Assembly: GCF_010614725.1 (NCBI RefSeq)
Contig: NZ_JAAEHL010000005.1
Location: 347,845 to 411,844 of the forward strand
DNA from: Flavobacterium ajazii
GTDB taxonomy: Bacteria; Bacteroidota; Bacteroidia; Flavobacteriales; Flavobacteriaceae
DNA length: 64,000 nucleotides
Reading direction: 5' to 3'
The translations under genes were made by a program, and so were the position numbers. Positions 28,260 to 38,374 of this stretch are shown here, piece by piece. The notes under the pieces are model-generated. The model was not told where the DNA came from. It saw only the letters and a list, made by a program, of their open reading frames with translations, and did not search any database. Position 1 is the first letter of the stretch. Each line of letters opens with the position of its first letter.

Positions 28260-31100
28260 TTACTTTTTGACAATCTTTTTAGTAATAACTCCTTGATCAG
28301 TAGTCACTTTTACCACATAATTTCCTGAAGCAAGATCGCTAACATCAACTGATTCAACCTCATTTGAAATATTTTTCACCACCGCTCCGGTTAAACTGTA
28401 AATCATTACATTTTCTATCTTTTGATCTTCAGAAGATATATATAATTGATCTGAAACAGGGTTTGGATATATAGCTAATTTTGAAACCTGAACATTATCA
28501 CCCAAACCTAATGTAGCGTATGTCGTCTTAATATAAAATAAATTTGCAACATCACCTTTTTTTATTATATGCGAACCCGCTGGCAGTGAAGGAATCGTAA
28601 CTATTCCGCCTACAGCAGTATAATTTACATCATCAACTTTTACCTTTTTAACAAAATCTGCATCAAAAACCAATGTCAGTGTTGATATAGCAGTTGTTTT
28701 ATAAGTTATTGATGTTTCCGTCTCTAATTTTAGACGAGCAGTTAATGACAATCCATCATAATTTTGAGTTCCAGCAGTAGAATTCATATTTCCACTGATA
28801 GTATAGAATGAACTTGATGTAGGAGTTGGTGTTGCTCTAGAAAAATCATGTATTTCGCTTCCAGAAACCACAGCATTAACAACAATTGTTCCCGATACTG
28901 CAACCGGAGTTCCCACACTGCCCGAAGTAGTTACAGTAAAAGTAACCGAACCTGTAGCTGTTGGCGTACCCGAAATTGTAATTGTTTTTGCTCCTGTATC
29001 CTTTACTGAACCAAGACCAGCAGGCAATGCACCAACTTCAGCATCTTCAGCATCACCGCTCCAGGTTAATACAATTGGAGCTATTGCCGCACCCAAAGTT
29101 ATTGTCTGACTATTATTATTACTAGTTGACGTAAGCACCTGACTGCTTGGAGGCAGCATAGTGATTGTTCCGGAATCTGAAGCAGAAGTCCCTGCACTTC
29201 CTGTAGTAGTAACCGTATACTCCATAGTTTCAGTAGGTACCCCGGAAAGAGTTAATGTTTTAGCAGTAGTATTTTTTGCAGCAGTGATTCCATTTGGCAA
29301 TCCTGTTACAGAAGCATCTGTAGCATCACCACCCCAAGTAAATACAATATTACTAATTGCAGCACCACTAGATACGGTTTGATTATTATTATTTGTAGTT
29401 GCTATCAATGTTTGATTTCCTGGCGCCGCTGTTTCTCCCTGTACAGCAACCATTGTTGAAACATAATTCGTAAGTGAAGTCTTCAATGCTGCAATAACAA
29501 GGTACGAAGTGTCATCTGTTGAATTATTAAAAGTCCATTTTAAATCTCCTCCGGAAATACGACCTGCGTATTGCACAACCTTAGCTTTAGCATCAACAGG
29601 AGAGTCTATTACCAGATTTTTTACATACAATGCAGCATCGGTATCAAAATTATTATATGTATTTCCTCCTGATTTTGAAGTTACCGTAGCCGGAACAATC
29701 TCATCTCGGGCTGTAGCCAAATAAGCATCAAAATCAGATGTAGAACTAATTTTTCCCGCAATATTATACAAGGGATTAGTATCTCCATAAGCTACAAAAC
29801 GCATGCTATTAGTTGCTATATCCGCATCAAATGTATTATTAAAAGCCTTAATAGTCCCTCCTGCTTCATTAGAAAATGTTCCCTGATTAGCAGCATCATT
29901 TGCCTGCTTACTACTACTCCATATATCAGTACCCTGCAAAGAAGTCATCATTGGATTCTTACTATTTCGAAAATAATTACCTTCTACAAATAAAGAAGAC
30001 CCCATGGTTGATCCCGCACCATATTTAGCGTTTCCATCATAATAATTATTGTAAATATGTGCAGAATAATAACGAACACGTGGATGACGGGAATCTGAAT
30101 GATCAAACCAGTTGTGATGATACGTAATATATAATCCAGAAGTCGTTCCTTCACTTAACCCCAAAAGACTTGCTTTACCATTATCCCAAAAATGATTATA
30201 AGACAATGTGATATAAGTTGAGTTTTTATTATCCAATGCCCCATCACCTTTTATTTGGTCAGCATCACTACCGGCATTTCCATAAAACAAATCATTATTA
30301 TGCACCCAAATATGATCGTTATCCTGCTGCATACCGATATTATCACCAGCTGTACTGTTGCAATTCATAAAACCAAGATTACTAACCTCAATATTAGATG
30401 CAGATTTAAGACGAACTCCCATTCCGTTTACAACAGCATCATTTCCTACTCCTTCTAATGTAAGATAACTATTTGCATTGTTATTATTTTCAATAGTAAT
30501 ATCACCACCTTCCATTACAGTCATATCAGTAATATTACCAATCAAACGAATAATAAATGGACGGGTATCATATCCTTTTTTAATACCATATAAAATATTT
30601 TGCAGTCCAACATAATTAGTAACTGCACCTTTACTGCTTGTAACAATGTTGTAAGCAATCGTGTTTTTTGTGTTTTGAGTGATATACAAAATAACAGCTC
30701 CTGTCTTAGGTGTACCATCAGCCTTATATCCTCCCGGAACCCGGCCACCATCAAAAGCAAAACCATTTCGGTCATGAGCAACAACAGTTAAAACTGATGT
30801 TGTTGTACCAACACCTTCAACGCTTGCTGTAACCGGTTTCACAGTCAAAGTGTAGCTACCTGCTGCAATACCAGGTACATCAGCACGGAAATAAGTCCCA
30901 TAACTACGAATCAGCTGTTCATCAATTTTTTTGTTTGTCTCTCCTCCGCCAGTATAATAAACGTTATAACTGTCAGCTCCCGCTACCGGAGACCATTCTA
31001 CAAAAGCAGACTCAAGCCATCCTGAAGATTTTGTGATAGTTTGTGCCCCAACGTTCGCTGAAATAAACAGCAAAGCCATGTAAAGTAAAATTCTTTTCAT
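28260..31100 (-). CDS. PL1 family pectate lyase, secreted by T9SS (paralogue)
   Basis: The 946-residue protein has the same order as the gene at 25025: signal peptide, FN3-like module ([21 protein letters not shown]), PL1 helix with [13 protein letters not shown], two Ig-like modules that are here clearly diverged (QTLIATTNNNNQTV and QVLTSTSNNNSQT starts), a beta module, and a type A sorting domain (AIYPNPVSDQLYI to KKIVKK). The catalytic halves are very similar, so one gene arose by duplication. It would act on extracellular pectate. Confidence 0.92.
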   Translation of the reverse strand: MKRILLYMALLFISANVGAQTITKSSGWLESAFVEWSPVAGADSYNVYYTGGGETNKKIDEQLIRSYGTYFRADVPGIAAGSYTLTVKPVTASVEGVGTTTSVLTVVAHDRNGFAFDGGRVPGGYKADGTPKTGAVILYITQNTKNTIAYNIVTSSKGAVTNYVGLQNILYGIKKGYDTRPFIIRLIGNITDMTVMEGGDITIENNNNANSYLTLEGVGNDAVVNGMGVRLKSASNIEVSNLGFMNCNSTAGDNIGMQQDNDHIWVHNNDLFYGNAGSDADQIKGDGALDNKNSTYITLSYNHFWDNGKASLLGLSEGTTSGLYITYHHNWFDHSDSRHPRVRYYSAHIYNNYYDGNAKYGAGSTMGSSLFVEGNYFRNSKNPMMTSLQGTDIWSSSKQANDAANQGTFSNEAGGTIKAFNNTFDADIATNSMRFVAYGDTNPLYNIAGKISSTSDFDAYLATARDEIVPATVTSKSGGNTYNNFDTDAALYVKNLVIDSPVDAKAKVVQYAGRISGGDLKWTFNNSTDDTSYLVIAALKTSLTNYVSTMVAVQGETAAPGNQTLIATTNNNNQTVSSGAAISNIVFTWGGDATDASVTGLPNGITAAKNTTAKTLTLSGVPTETMEYTVTTTGSAGTSASDSGTITMLPPSSQVLTSTSNNNSQTITLGAAIAPIVLTWSGDAEDAEVGALPAGLGSVKDTGAKTITISGTPTATGSVTFTVTTSGSVGTPVAVSGTIVVNAVVSGSEIHDFSRATPTPTSSSFYTISGNMNSTAGTQNYDGLSLTARLKLETETSITYKTTAISTLTLVFDADFVKKVKVDDVNYTAVGGIVTIPSLPAGSHIIKKGDVANLFYIKTTYATLGLGDNVQVSKLAIYPNPVSDQLYISSEDQKIENVMIYSLTGAVVKNISNEVESVDVSDLASGNYVVKVTTDQGVITKKIVKK

Positions 31101-31488
31101 AAATGTGGTTTAAGTAAATGATAGTTTAGTTTAAGTCATCGAAAAAATTAAAATAAAATGTAATCGATTACACGAAAGTAAATATTTTTCCTTAATCAAA
31201 AAAAAATTTAGAAAAAAAATACACATAATAAAAAAAATAACCGTTTTTAATATACATAATACAACTAAAACGTTATAGTTCAAAAAACTTCTAAGAACCC
31301 ATAAACATTGGCTTTTTAGGAAATAGTTCTTTTATATTCTAAAAATTTGACTGAAAAAACAAACAAACCCAAACGACAGGAATATTCCTATTTTTTAGAA
31401 AAAGTAATATCATGAAAATTCTATTTAAGACTATTTGCACTTTATAGATTTTCAGAAACAAAAAAGATTTCAGTTAGATTTAAACAAA
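31101..31488. other. Spacer upstream of the second pectate lyase gene
   Basis: No gene is seen. The useful content is the operator-like palindrome at 31159; the remainder is AT-rich sequence without clear hairpins. Confidence 0.5.
31159..31172. promoter_or_regulatory. Perfect palindrome TGTAATCGATTACA
   Basis: A 14-bp perfect palindrome lies about 60 bp before the pectate lyase start, inside an AAAATG-TAATCGATTA-CxCGAAA context shared with 27859. It is a probable operator of a LacI-family pectin regulator encoded outside the window. Confidence 0.7.
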
Positions 31489-31522
31489 AAAAACGGCGGT
31501 TTGAATTGCAAACCGCCGCTTC
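31489..31522 (-). terminator. GC-rich terminator of the beta-barrel gene
   Basis: On the minus strand AGCGGCGGTTTG pairs with CAAACCGCCG, followed by eight Ts. Confidence 0.85.
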
Positions 31523-31544
31523 ATATTTTTTATTTTAAAACTCC

Positions 31545-32078
31545 TTATAAACTAAAAGAAGCACCAAGACTAAACGTAAACTGATTATTTAAATGATGAA
31601 ACATTTTGTCGTTATCACTATATTTTGCAATAGGAAACCCAAGCTCAGTAAATACTCCGAAACCTTCTGTAAAAAGATAACGACCTCCCACATGTCCGCC
31701 GAAGTTTTTAAGTCCAAGACTTAAACCAGGGTAAATATCCAATTTTTCATCAATATCAAATACATTTCCTATGTTAGCATTGATTCTGAATTTAGCATCA
31801 AAACGATCTTCAAAATCTGGTTTTACATTATGATATTCAGTTGTTCCTCCATTATAAAAACCTGAAAATTCACTTACCCCCAACAAATAAGTAGCCACAA
31901 AACCGTAAGAGAAATTTTCTGCCAGACCAAAGTCAACAGAACTCTGAATTCCAGATCCACCATCCTGTATATTCGCTCCGATATTAACTTTGATATCACC
32001 TTTTCCTTTAAAAGCCTGCTGTGCATGTGTACTAATGCCAGATAATCCTAGAAATAATAATGCAATAATTTTTCTCAT
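31545..32078 (-). CDS. Small outer-membrane beta-barrel-like protein
   Basis: The start is set at MRKIIALLFLG, nine codons inside the longest frame, because this gives a proper signal peptide (ending STHAQ). The mature part of about 160 residues alternates hydrophobic strands rich in Gly and aromatic residues and ends with Phe-Ser-Leu (TFSLGASFSL), as in an eight-stranded barrel. It resembles the DUF6646-type family of Flavobacteriia, a family assignment made from memory and not certain. It lies 45 bp downstream of the phosphatase gene. Confidence 0.65.
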   Translation of the reverse strand: MRKIIALLFLGLSGISTHAQQAFKGKGDIKVNIGANIQDGGSGIQSSVDFGLAENFSYGFVATYLLGVSEFSGFYNGGTTEYHNVKPDFEDRFDAKFRINANIGNVFDIDEKLDIYPGLSLGLKNFGGHVGGRYLFTEGFGVFTELGFPIAKYSDNDKMFHHLNNQFTFSLGASFSL

Positions 32079-32122
32079 AAAATTTAAATATTTTTTAAAG
32101 TGCAAAAATAAATTTTTACAGC

Positions 32123-32848
32123 TTAATTCCTGCCTCTTTCATTAAAATACAATTCATTCAATGGTTCACTTTGCCAGAATTCTTTCGTATCGACATTCAT
32201 TATAGTCAAAGGTCCTTTAAAGGCTGCTCCTGTATCAATATTCCAGACACACGCCCTGTTTATCGGAACCGTTTCACCAATTCGACTAACAGGTGTATGC
32301 CCAATATAAATTTCTCTGTACAATGTAAATCGTTTAGGATAATACAGGTCTTTTTCTTTCAAATCAGGATTCAATGAAAGTGCAGTTTCCCATAAGGTTC
32401 TGTCCCAATAGAAGGATTTAGAGAAATATTCATACTCAACACCGTTCAAATTAGTAAAACCTGCATGTACAAATAAGCGATTTTGTTCGTCGAGATAATA
32501 ATCCTGAAGTGATTCCAAAAATTTTATATGGACTTGTTTTTGCTCATCATTCAACTGTTCATAAGCCAAAACAGTTGCCTCACCGCCATGTTGATACCAA
32601 AGTTCATTGTTTTTTGCATTTTTAAGCCATTCTAATAACAATTCATCATGGTTTCCTCTTATACAGATACATTTTTGCCTGCCCTGAAGATGAATCAGAT
32701 AATCAATTACCTGAGGCGACTGACTCCAGCCGTCTACATAATCGCCAAGAAATATTAAAGTGTCTTTTTCGGTAACTTCTGCTTTTTTCATCACTTGTTC
32801 AAGGGCGAGTAAACCACCATGAACGTCGCCTATAACAAATGTTCTCAT
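32123..32848 (-). CDS. Serine/threonine protein phosphatase-like metallophosphoesterase
   Basis: A 241-residue cytoplasmic protein with all PPP-family motifs: GDVHGG (about residue 7), GDYVDGW (about 36) and RGNHDE (about 64), with later metal ligands VHAGF and IGHTPV. Bacterial relatives include the lambda-phage phosphatase/PrpA group and diadenosine tetraphosphatase-like enzymes. The substrate cannot be stated from sequence. Confidence 0.88.
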   Translation of the reverse strand: MRTFVIGDVHGGLLALEQVMKKAEVTEKDTLIFLGDYVDGWSQSPQVIDYLIHLQGRQKCICIRGNHDELLLEWLKNAKNNELWYQHGGEATVLAYEQLNDEQKQVHIKFLESLQDYYLDEQNRLFVHAGFTNLNGVEYEYFSKSFYWDRTLWETALSLNPDLKEKDLYYPKRFTLYREIYIGHTPVSRIGETVPINRACVWNIDTGAAFKGPLTIMNVDTKEFWQSEPLNELYFNERGRN

Positions 32849-32926
32849 CTAAAATTATTTAATTCGGAATTTACAAAAATATACAAAATGATCTGTGTAT
32901 GGTAATTATTTTATCTCAATAAAAAG

Positions 32927-32974
32927 AAATCCCGACAACCTCAAAACACATTGTTTATAAGCGCTGTCGGGATT
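32927..32974 (-). terminator. Terminator of the C1 peptidase gene
   Basis: AATCCCGACA and TGTCGGGATT pair across a loop of about 27 nt; on the minus strand TTTCTTTTT follows. The core is shared with other terminators here. Confidence 0.7.
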
Positions 32975-32997
32975 AATACTTTAAAAAACAAACGAAA

Positions 32998-34194
32998 TTA
33001 TACGCCTAGTTTTTTGGCAATTTCAGAAGGAATCCCTCCTTTGTTTACCATTAAAGCTGTCGTTTTATATTTTACGAAATTTTTAGTCACAAACAAGAAA
33101 CCTTTGTAGTCATTTGTTTCTCCCCATGAATTTTTTACGATATAATATTCTTTTCCTGTTTGGTCTTTTGCCAGACCAATAATATGCATTCCATGGTCAT
33201 CGGTAGTCTGATAGTTATCAAAAGCTGCCTGACGCATTTCAGCAGTAATTTCAGGCTCTGCTTTTGGCCCGTTAAACATATCTGCTTTTTCTTCGGCTGT
33301 CATATCATCGTATTTTTTAGACGAAACATATGCAACACCATTTTTCCAGCTAAAACTTTTTTCACTAACATCTGTTGCCCATGCCACTGTATAGCCTTTT
33401 TTTAAAGCATTATCAATAACATCTGTCATATCATTTACTTTTACATTATAAACCTGATCAAATGACCAGTTATCAGGCACGGCTAATAATGTTTTTTGAT
33501 AATACGGAGCAGTAGTAAAAGATGACATTTCTACATATTCATCAGGATTGATCCCAACTACTTCTTTGGCAAAACTCTGCGGAGTATAATTTTTTCCTTT
33601 ATAAGCAAAATTATCCGGAACTTTCCCTAAATATGAATCAATAACAGAAGCATATGCTTTTTCCCAGCTTGGAGTCAATTCTCCATTTGGATTTTTAACA
33701 ACCGCTGTCAATACTCCTTCGATAATTGCTGCCATTTCAGCAAATTTATTTTTATCTGTTCCATAATTCAATCCTGTATAAACTTCTCTCGGAACAGTAC
33801 CGTATTTTTTATACATATTAATTACATCATGCAAAGATCCTCCATCACCCAACGTAACAGCGCCGTGCATTCGTACATAATTTTTTCCTTTTTCCACATA
33901 TACGTTTCTAGCAGAAAAAATCTGAGACAGCTCAACCGGCTGTTTTCCTAAACGAATCATTTCGGATTCTAAAAAGGAATTGGTCGAATAACTCCAGCAT
34001 GTTCCTGAAGAGCCTTGTACTTTTACCGAAGTAGTCCCTAAATTAATTACTTCAGTGAATTTAAAATTTTCTTTGCTTTTATCACTTGCATTAAGCTTTA
34101 GTGAATTTACTAAAATGTCTTGTGCGAAACCCCCACTGACACCTGCCAAAAAAACAGACGCAGCAAAAATTGATTTCATTGTAATTTTATACAT
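32998..34194 (-). CDS. C1B family cysteine peptidase (bleomycin hydrolase-like), exported
   Basis: A papain-fold protease of about 398 residues. The longest frame begins at a TTG two codons upstream; the ATG at 34194 is chosen, and the ATG at 34179 (MKSIFAASVF) is an equally sensible alternative. A signal peptide ends GGFAQ. The catalytic Cys is in SSGTCWSYST (about 65), the His in DDHGMHIIG and the Asn in VKNSWGE near the end. Unlike cytosolic PepC it has a signal peptide, as is usual for Bacteroidota members. It would degrade peptides in the periplasm. Confidence 0.88.
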   Translation of the reverse strand: MYKITMKSIFAASVFLAGVSGGFAQDILVNSLKLNASDKSKENFKFTEVINLGTTSVKVQGSSGTCWSYSTNSFLESEMIRLGKQPVELSQIFSARNVYVEKGKNYVRMHGAVTLGDGGSLHDVINMYKKYGTVPREVYTGLNYGTDKNKFAEMAAIIEGVLTAVVKNPNGELTPSWEKAYASVIDSYLGKVPDNFAYKGKNYTPQSFAKEVVGINPDEYVEMSSFTTAPYYQKTLLAVPDNWSFDQVYNVKVNDMTDVIDNALKKGYTVAWATDVSEKSFSWKNGVAYVSSKKYDDMTAEEKADMFNGPKAEPEITAEMRQAAFDNYQTTDDHGMHIIGLAKDQTGKEYYIVKNSWGETNDYKGFLFVTKNFVKYKTTALMVNKGGIPSEIAKKLGV

Positions 34195-34432
34195 AATCAA
34201 TGATTTAATAGTTACCTAATTAGTAACTCTTATTTTATTTTTGTTACAAATCAATTAAATAATAAGTAAAAAAACTATTATTTTTGAGTTAATTTTTATA
34301 CAATGTTTTTATTAAGCATCCGAACCTTACAAATACTTCAAAAAGCAATTAATATTTTGAAAGTGTGTGTGTTTTATTTTAATTTTCTAATAAATAATAT
34401 TTTTAGTCCATATAGCACCTAATAGCCCAAAA

Positions 34433-35230
34433 ATGTACGAACTCGAAAAGGAGAAATATTTAGGCAACACCAAAAACATCTTTAACACCACACAAGGTAT
34501 TGCAGTAGTTGAAACTGAGTATCAAAATAAGGTATACGAAGGCTGGCATTCACACAATAATGCACACATTACGCTTTTCCTGAAAGGTGGAACAACAGAA
34601 AAACGAAAAAACTTTAGTGAAACTGTTGGAGCAGGTTCATTATTGTTTTATCACAGTAACGAATTGCATTTGAACCAGAATACGCTTTTTCCATCGAAAA
34701 ACATCAATATCGAAATTGAAGAAAACCTCCTGAGAGAACTTCAAATCAACGAAGCGATAATCGAAAAATCAGTTAAAAATACTGCGCTCACAAAATTTCT
34801 GATCCTTAAAATATTCAAAGAAACGCTTAACGCAGATACCTTTTCGAGCGATAATATAACGATGCTTTTTTCTCAATTATCCCAAACACATCATCATTTG
34901 GAACGATTTGAAAAGAGCCCGTATTGGGTAAAAAGTTTAAACGAATTATTGAATGACTGCTGGAATGAAAATCCAAATCTGAAAGATCTGGCAAAGGTTT
35001 TACAACTAAATCCTATTACAATATCCAAACACTTTCCTAAATATTTTGGCTGCACTCTTGGCGAATATATGCGCCGTATCAAAATAAACCGATCAATTTC
35101 ACTCATACAATCAAACCAGACCAATCTAACCGAAATTAGTCTCGAATGCGGTTTTGCAGATCAAAGTCACTTTATCAGGACTTTCAAAAATCAAACCGGA
35201 TTTTTACCCAAACAATTTCAAAAATTATAA
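34433..35230 (+). CDS. AraC family transcriptional regulator
   Basis: The 265-residue protein has an N-terminal cupin-like sensor region (about 25-100, WHSHNNAHITLFLKG) and two C-terminal helix-turn-helix motifs (about 165-263, LKDLAKVLQLNPITISKHFPKYFG and SLECGFADQSHFIRTFKNQTG), which carry the AraC signature. The ligand is unknown. The next gene in the same direction is a CPBP protease 78 bp away. It is divergent from the C1 peptidase gene, which is a possible target. Confidence 0.9.
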   Translation: MYELEKEKYLGNTKNIFNTTQGIAVVETEYQNKVYEGWHSHNNAHITLFLKGGTTEKRKNFSETVGAGSLLFYHSNELHLNQNTLFPSKNINIEIEENLLRELQINEAIIEKSVKNTALTKFLILKIFKETLNADTFSSDNITMLFSQLSQTHHHLERFEKSPYWVKSLNELLNDCWNENPNLKDLAKVLQLNPITISKHFPKYFGCTLGEYMRRIKINRSISLIQSNQTNLTEISLECGFADQSHFIRTFKNQTGFLPKQFQKL

Positions 35231-35308
35231 GTAAGGCAAATTTCATTCTATTTTTTGGTTTTGCAGCAATATACTTTTGCTTCAAATTAATACTTAAACC
35301 TAATCTAA

Positions 35309-36169
35309 ATGAAAGCCCTTACTACAAAACAAAAAATATTTAAATCACCAATAACCAAGATGATTCTTGCCTTACTTGTTTTTATGGCAGTTGTTATAAT
35401 CGGACAGCAAATTGCCTCAAGATTACTGACATTAACACCACTTGACAAAGATTACAGAAATCTTCTCAAAGGGCTTTTGGTTTCATCAGCCTGCGTTTTC
35501 AGCTATATTTTGTTTTTTAAAAAGTATGATAAAAGGACCATAACTGAATTTGCCACAAAAGGAATTGTCAAAAATATATCTTTGGGCATTCTAATAAGTG
35601 TTATTCTACAATCACTTACCATTTTCGTAATGTATTTAAATGGAAGTTACAGCATCGTGAATACCAATCCTGTTTCGTTCGTCCTGATTCCGTTTGCGAT
35701 TATGTTTACAGTTGCAATTATAGAAGAAATATTGGTTCGCGGAATTATATTCAGGATTTTGGAAGAAAAACTGGGAAGCTATATTTCGCTTACCATTTCA
35801 TCAGTCCTGTTTGGTGTTTTTCACCTGGCAAATCCTCACGGCACTTTACTGTCATCAATATGCATAATCATGGCAGGATTTTTATTTGGAGCTGCTTTTA
35901 TTTACAGCCGTAATTTATGGCTTCCAATTGCTTTACACTTTGCCTGGAACTTTACACAGTCGGGAATCTTTGGTGCCATTACATCAGGAAACGAAAAAAC
36001 AAACAGCTTATTTGAGGCCAAAATACAAGGCCCGGAAATTATTACCGGCGGAGAGTTTGGTCCTGAAGGATCTATTCAGGCTATTGTTTTCTGTGCACTT
36101 GCAACAATTTTATTCTTAATTTTAATTCATAAGCAAAACAAAATTATTAAACCGCACTGGAAAAGATAG
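35309..36169 (+). CDS. CPBP family intramembrane metalloprotease
   Basis: A 286-residue polytopic membrane protein (about seven to eight hydrophobic segments). The Abi/CAAX-protease motifs are present: EEILVRGI (Glu-Glu at about 139, Arg at about 144), FGVFHLANP (His at about 171) and LHFAWN (His at about 210). Some relatives process prenylated proteins or confer bacteriocin immunity; the role here is unknown. It lies downstream of the AraC gene, possibly cotranscribed. Confidence 0.88.
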   Translation: MKALTTKQKIFKSPITKMILALLVFMAVVIIGQQIASRLLTLTPLDKDYRNLLKGLLVSSACVFSYILFFKKYDKRTITEFATKGIVKNISLGILISVILQSLTIFVMYLNGSYSIVNTNPVSFVLIPFAIMFTVAIIEEILVRGIIFRILEEKLGSYISLTISSVLFGVFHLANPHGTLLSSICIIMAGFLFGAAFIYSRNLWLPIALHFAWNFTQSGIFGAITSGNEKTNSLFEAKIQGPEIITGGEFGPEGSIQAIVFCALATILFLILIHKQNKIIKPHWKR

Positions 36170-36195
36170 TGCTTTTATGTTCATAAATTACATCA

Positions 36196-36232
36196 GAATT
36201 CCCGATCAATTTTATTTGTCGGGAATTTTTAT
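36196..36232 (+). terminator. Terminator of the CPBP gene
   Basis: AATTCCCGA pairs with TCGGGAATT across a 13-nt loop, followed by a T-run. Confidence 0.8.
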
Positions 36233-36268
36233 TTGATTACTCATAATCCTTTTCATAAGAATTGAAAC

Positions 36269-36303
36269 AAAAAAATCCACCCGATATTCCGGATGGATTT
36301 TTA
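36269..36303 (-). terminator. Terminator of pyk operon
   Basis: On the minus strand AAATCCATCCG pairs with CGGGTGGATTT (one mismatch), then a T-run. It ends the block acpP to pyk. Confidence 0.75.
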
Positions 36304-36323
36304 AATATGTGCTTTATAAAAAA

Positions 36324-37757
36324 CTATTCTATTTCAGAAACTCTCATGGTATTCACCATTCCTTTATCTTTAATTGGCATTGCAGCAAGGTTAATTAAGT
36401 AATCTCCTTTTTTAGCATACCCTTTTTGAATTGCAATTTGATTTACATCTGTAACAGTATCATCTGTACTTTCTTCGTTATCATAGAAAAAAGATTTAAC
36501 TCCCCATAATAAATTTAACTGAGTTAAAATTCTTCTGTTTGAAGTAAACACTAAAATATGTGCAGAAGATGGTCTCCATGCTGAAATCTGAAAAGCTGTA
36601 TAACCACTATTTGTCAAGGTACAAATTGCTTTAGCCTCTATTTCATTAGCTAATAAAGCTGCCTGATGACAAACTGTTTTAGTAACAAAACGTTTTGTTT
36701 TAATTTGTGGCGTATTTTGTGGAACCTGAATAAGCGGAGAATCCTCAACAGCCTCACAAATTTGAGTCATTCTCTGGATTACCTGTACCGGATAATTTCC
36801 TGTAGCTGTTTCTCCGGACAACATTACAGCATCAGCTCCATCCATTACAGAGTTTGCAACGTCATTAACTTCTGCTCTTGTTGGAGTCAAGCTTGTAATC
36901 ATTGTTTCCATCATTTGTGTAGCAACGATTACAGGAATTCTAGCTGTTTTAGCTCTGCGAATTAGATCTTTCTGAACCAATGGCACTTCATGAGCAGGAA
37001 GTTCAACTCCTAAATCTCCACGAGCAACCATTAAACCATCGCAATATGCTACAATTTTATCCATGTTCTCAAGAGCTTCCGGCATTTCAATTTTAGCAAC
37101 GATTGGAATTTTATATTCTGAATGTTTAGCGATTAATTCCTGTAAATCCTGTAAATCACGTGGAGTTTTCACAAATGAAAGTGCGATCCAGTCTACTTTT
37201 TGCTCAATTGCAAAAATTGCATCAGCAATATCTTTTTCAGTTAAAGCAGGTAAAGAAATTTTTGTATTTGGAAGATTAACTCCTTTTTTAGATTTTAATT
37301 CACCACCCTGAATAACCTTGGCAACAACTTCAGTCTTTTTATCTGTAGAAACGATTTCAAAAATAAGCTTACCGTCATCAAGCAAAATGCGCTCTCCCGG
37401 ATTAACATCATTTGGGAAATTCTGATATTTCATAAACACTCTCTGAGCATTTCCTATAATATCTTCAGCAGTTGTAAAAGTAATAATGTCACCATCATTA
37501 ACAACTGTTCCTTCTTCCATCACACCAACTCTGAGCTTTGGCCCTTGTAAATCCCCAAGGATTGCAGTTGTATATCCAAATTCTTCGTTTAGTCCTCTAA
37601 TAATATTTATCTTCTCTTTTACTCCTTCATAGTCAGCATGCGAAAAATTGATTCTAAACACATTAACCCCTGCTTCGATCATATCCTTGATGATCTCTCT
37701 CGTACTACATGCAGGTCCAAGTGTAGCTACAATTTTAGTTTTTTTGTTTGTTAGCAT
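36324..37757 (-). CDS. pyk: Pyruvate kinase
   Basis: A 477-residue glycolytic enzyme that turns phosphoenolpyruvate and ADP into pyruvate and ATP. Hallmarks are TKIVATLGPAC at the N-terminus, RINFSHADYEG, the catalytic Lys/Glu segment IVAKIEMPEALENMDKI (about 220), the Mg-binding MVARGDLGVEL (about 243) and the C-terminal regulatory domain (about 340-477). The length is normal. Only 4 bp separate it from the IPExxxVDY gene upstream, so they are cotranscribed. Confidence 0.97.
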   Translation of the reverse strand: MLTNKKTKIVATLGPACSTREIIKDMIEAGVNVFRINFSHADYEGVKEKINIIRGLNEEFGYTTAILGDLQGPKLRVGVMEEGTVVNDGDIITFTTAEDIIGNAQRVFMKYQNFPNDVNPGERILLDDGKLIFEIVSTDKKTEVVAKVIQGGELKSKKGVNLPNTKISLPALTEKDIADAIFAIEQKVDWIALSFVKTPRDLQDLQELIAKHSEYKIPIVAKIEMPEALENMDKIVAYCDGLMVARGDLGVELPAHEVPLVQKDLIRRAKTARIPVIVATQMMETMITSLTPTRAEVNDVANSVMDGADAVMLSGETATGNYPVQVIQRMTQICEAVEDSPLIQVPQNTPQIKTKRFVTKTVCHQAALLANEIEAKAICTLTNSGYTAFQISAWRPSSAHILVFTSNRRILTQLNLLWGVKSFFYDNEESTDDTVTDVNQIAIQKGYAKKGDYLINLAAMPIKDKGMVNTMRVSEIE

Positions 37758-37761
37758 TTCT

Positions 37762-38250
37762 TTAAAAAATTAAATTGTTTTTTGATTTTATTTTGTTCGT
37801 ATCCACAGCATAAATAGCCGCAATACTCTCAATTGTATTTAGCTTTTGCTGTATCTCTGAAAAATCTATAGCCTCATCGCTATTGTCAATTTTCAGGAAA
37901 AAATCTACTTTTTTGAATTCAGGAAGTAAATGAATTGTTGTTGAAAACTCACTTTTTTCATTGGAAAACAAATTCTGAAAATCACCCGTACTCACTGAAA
38001 TGATTTCATTTTTATTCTGAATCAGGTTCCATGAAAGGGCTTTATCGGTATCATAATAATAAAATCTGGAAAAATTTGCCTCACCATTCTTAGTCTGAGC
38101 ATGAATCTCGTTTTTGCTCTTACTTAAGTTGACCGGAAGTTTTTTATTGATAAAATAGGCCAATCGATAGTCCTCCAGGGAAGTATGAATTGCCATTAAA
38201 TAATAATCAATTTCGTCAAATTCGTCTAAATCCAATCTATGAACAGCCAT
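37762..38250 (-). CDS. IPExxxVDY family protein
   Basis: A 162-residue protein of unknown function. The start is set at the ATG before AVHRLDLDEFDEIDYYL; the longest frame begins at an upstream TTG with no similarity to relatives. The N-terminal DEFDEIDYYLMAIHTSLEDYRLAYFIN block is typical of the family, and the name motif appears as LPEFKKVDF, a conservative variant of IPExxxVDY. The position between rnc and pyk is conserved in Bacteroidota. No signal peptide is present. Confidence 0.8.
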   Translation of the reverse strand: MAVHRLDLDEFDEIDYYLMAIHTSLEDYRLAYFINKKLPVNLSKSKNEIHAQTKNGEANFSRFYYYDTDKALSWNLIQNKNEIISVSTGDFQNLFSNEKSEFSTTIHLLPEFKKVDFFLKIDNSDEAIDFSEIQQKLNTIESIAAIYAVDTNKIKSKNNLIF

Positions 38251-38374
38251 ATCATGAAATATCAAGTTGTAAATATACTATTTCTATCGTAGCGGAAATA
38301 GTTAAGAACGGCATGTTTTTGTTAATTTATAAACTAAAACGTTATAGCATTACTGGTATCACAGCATTTTTGTG

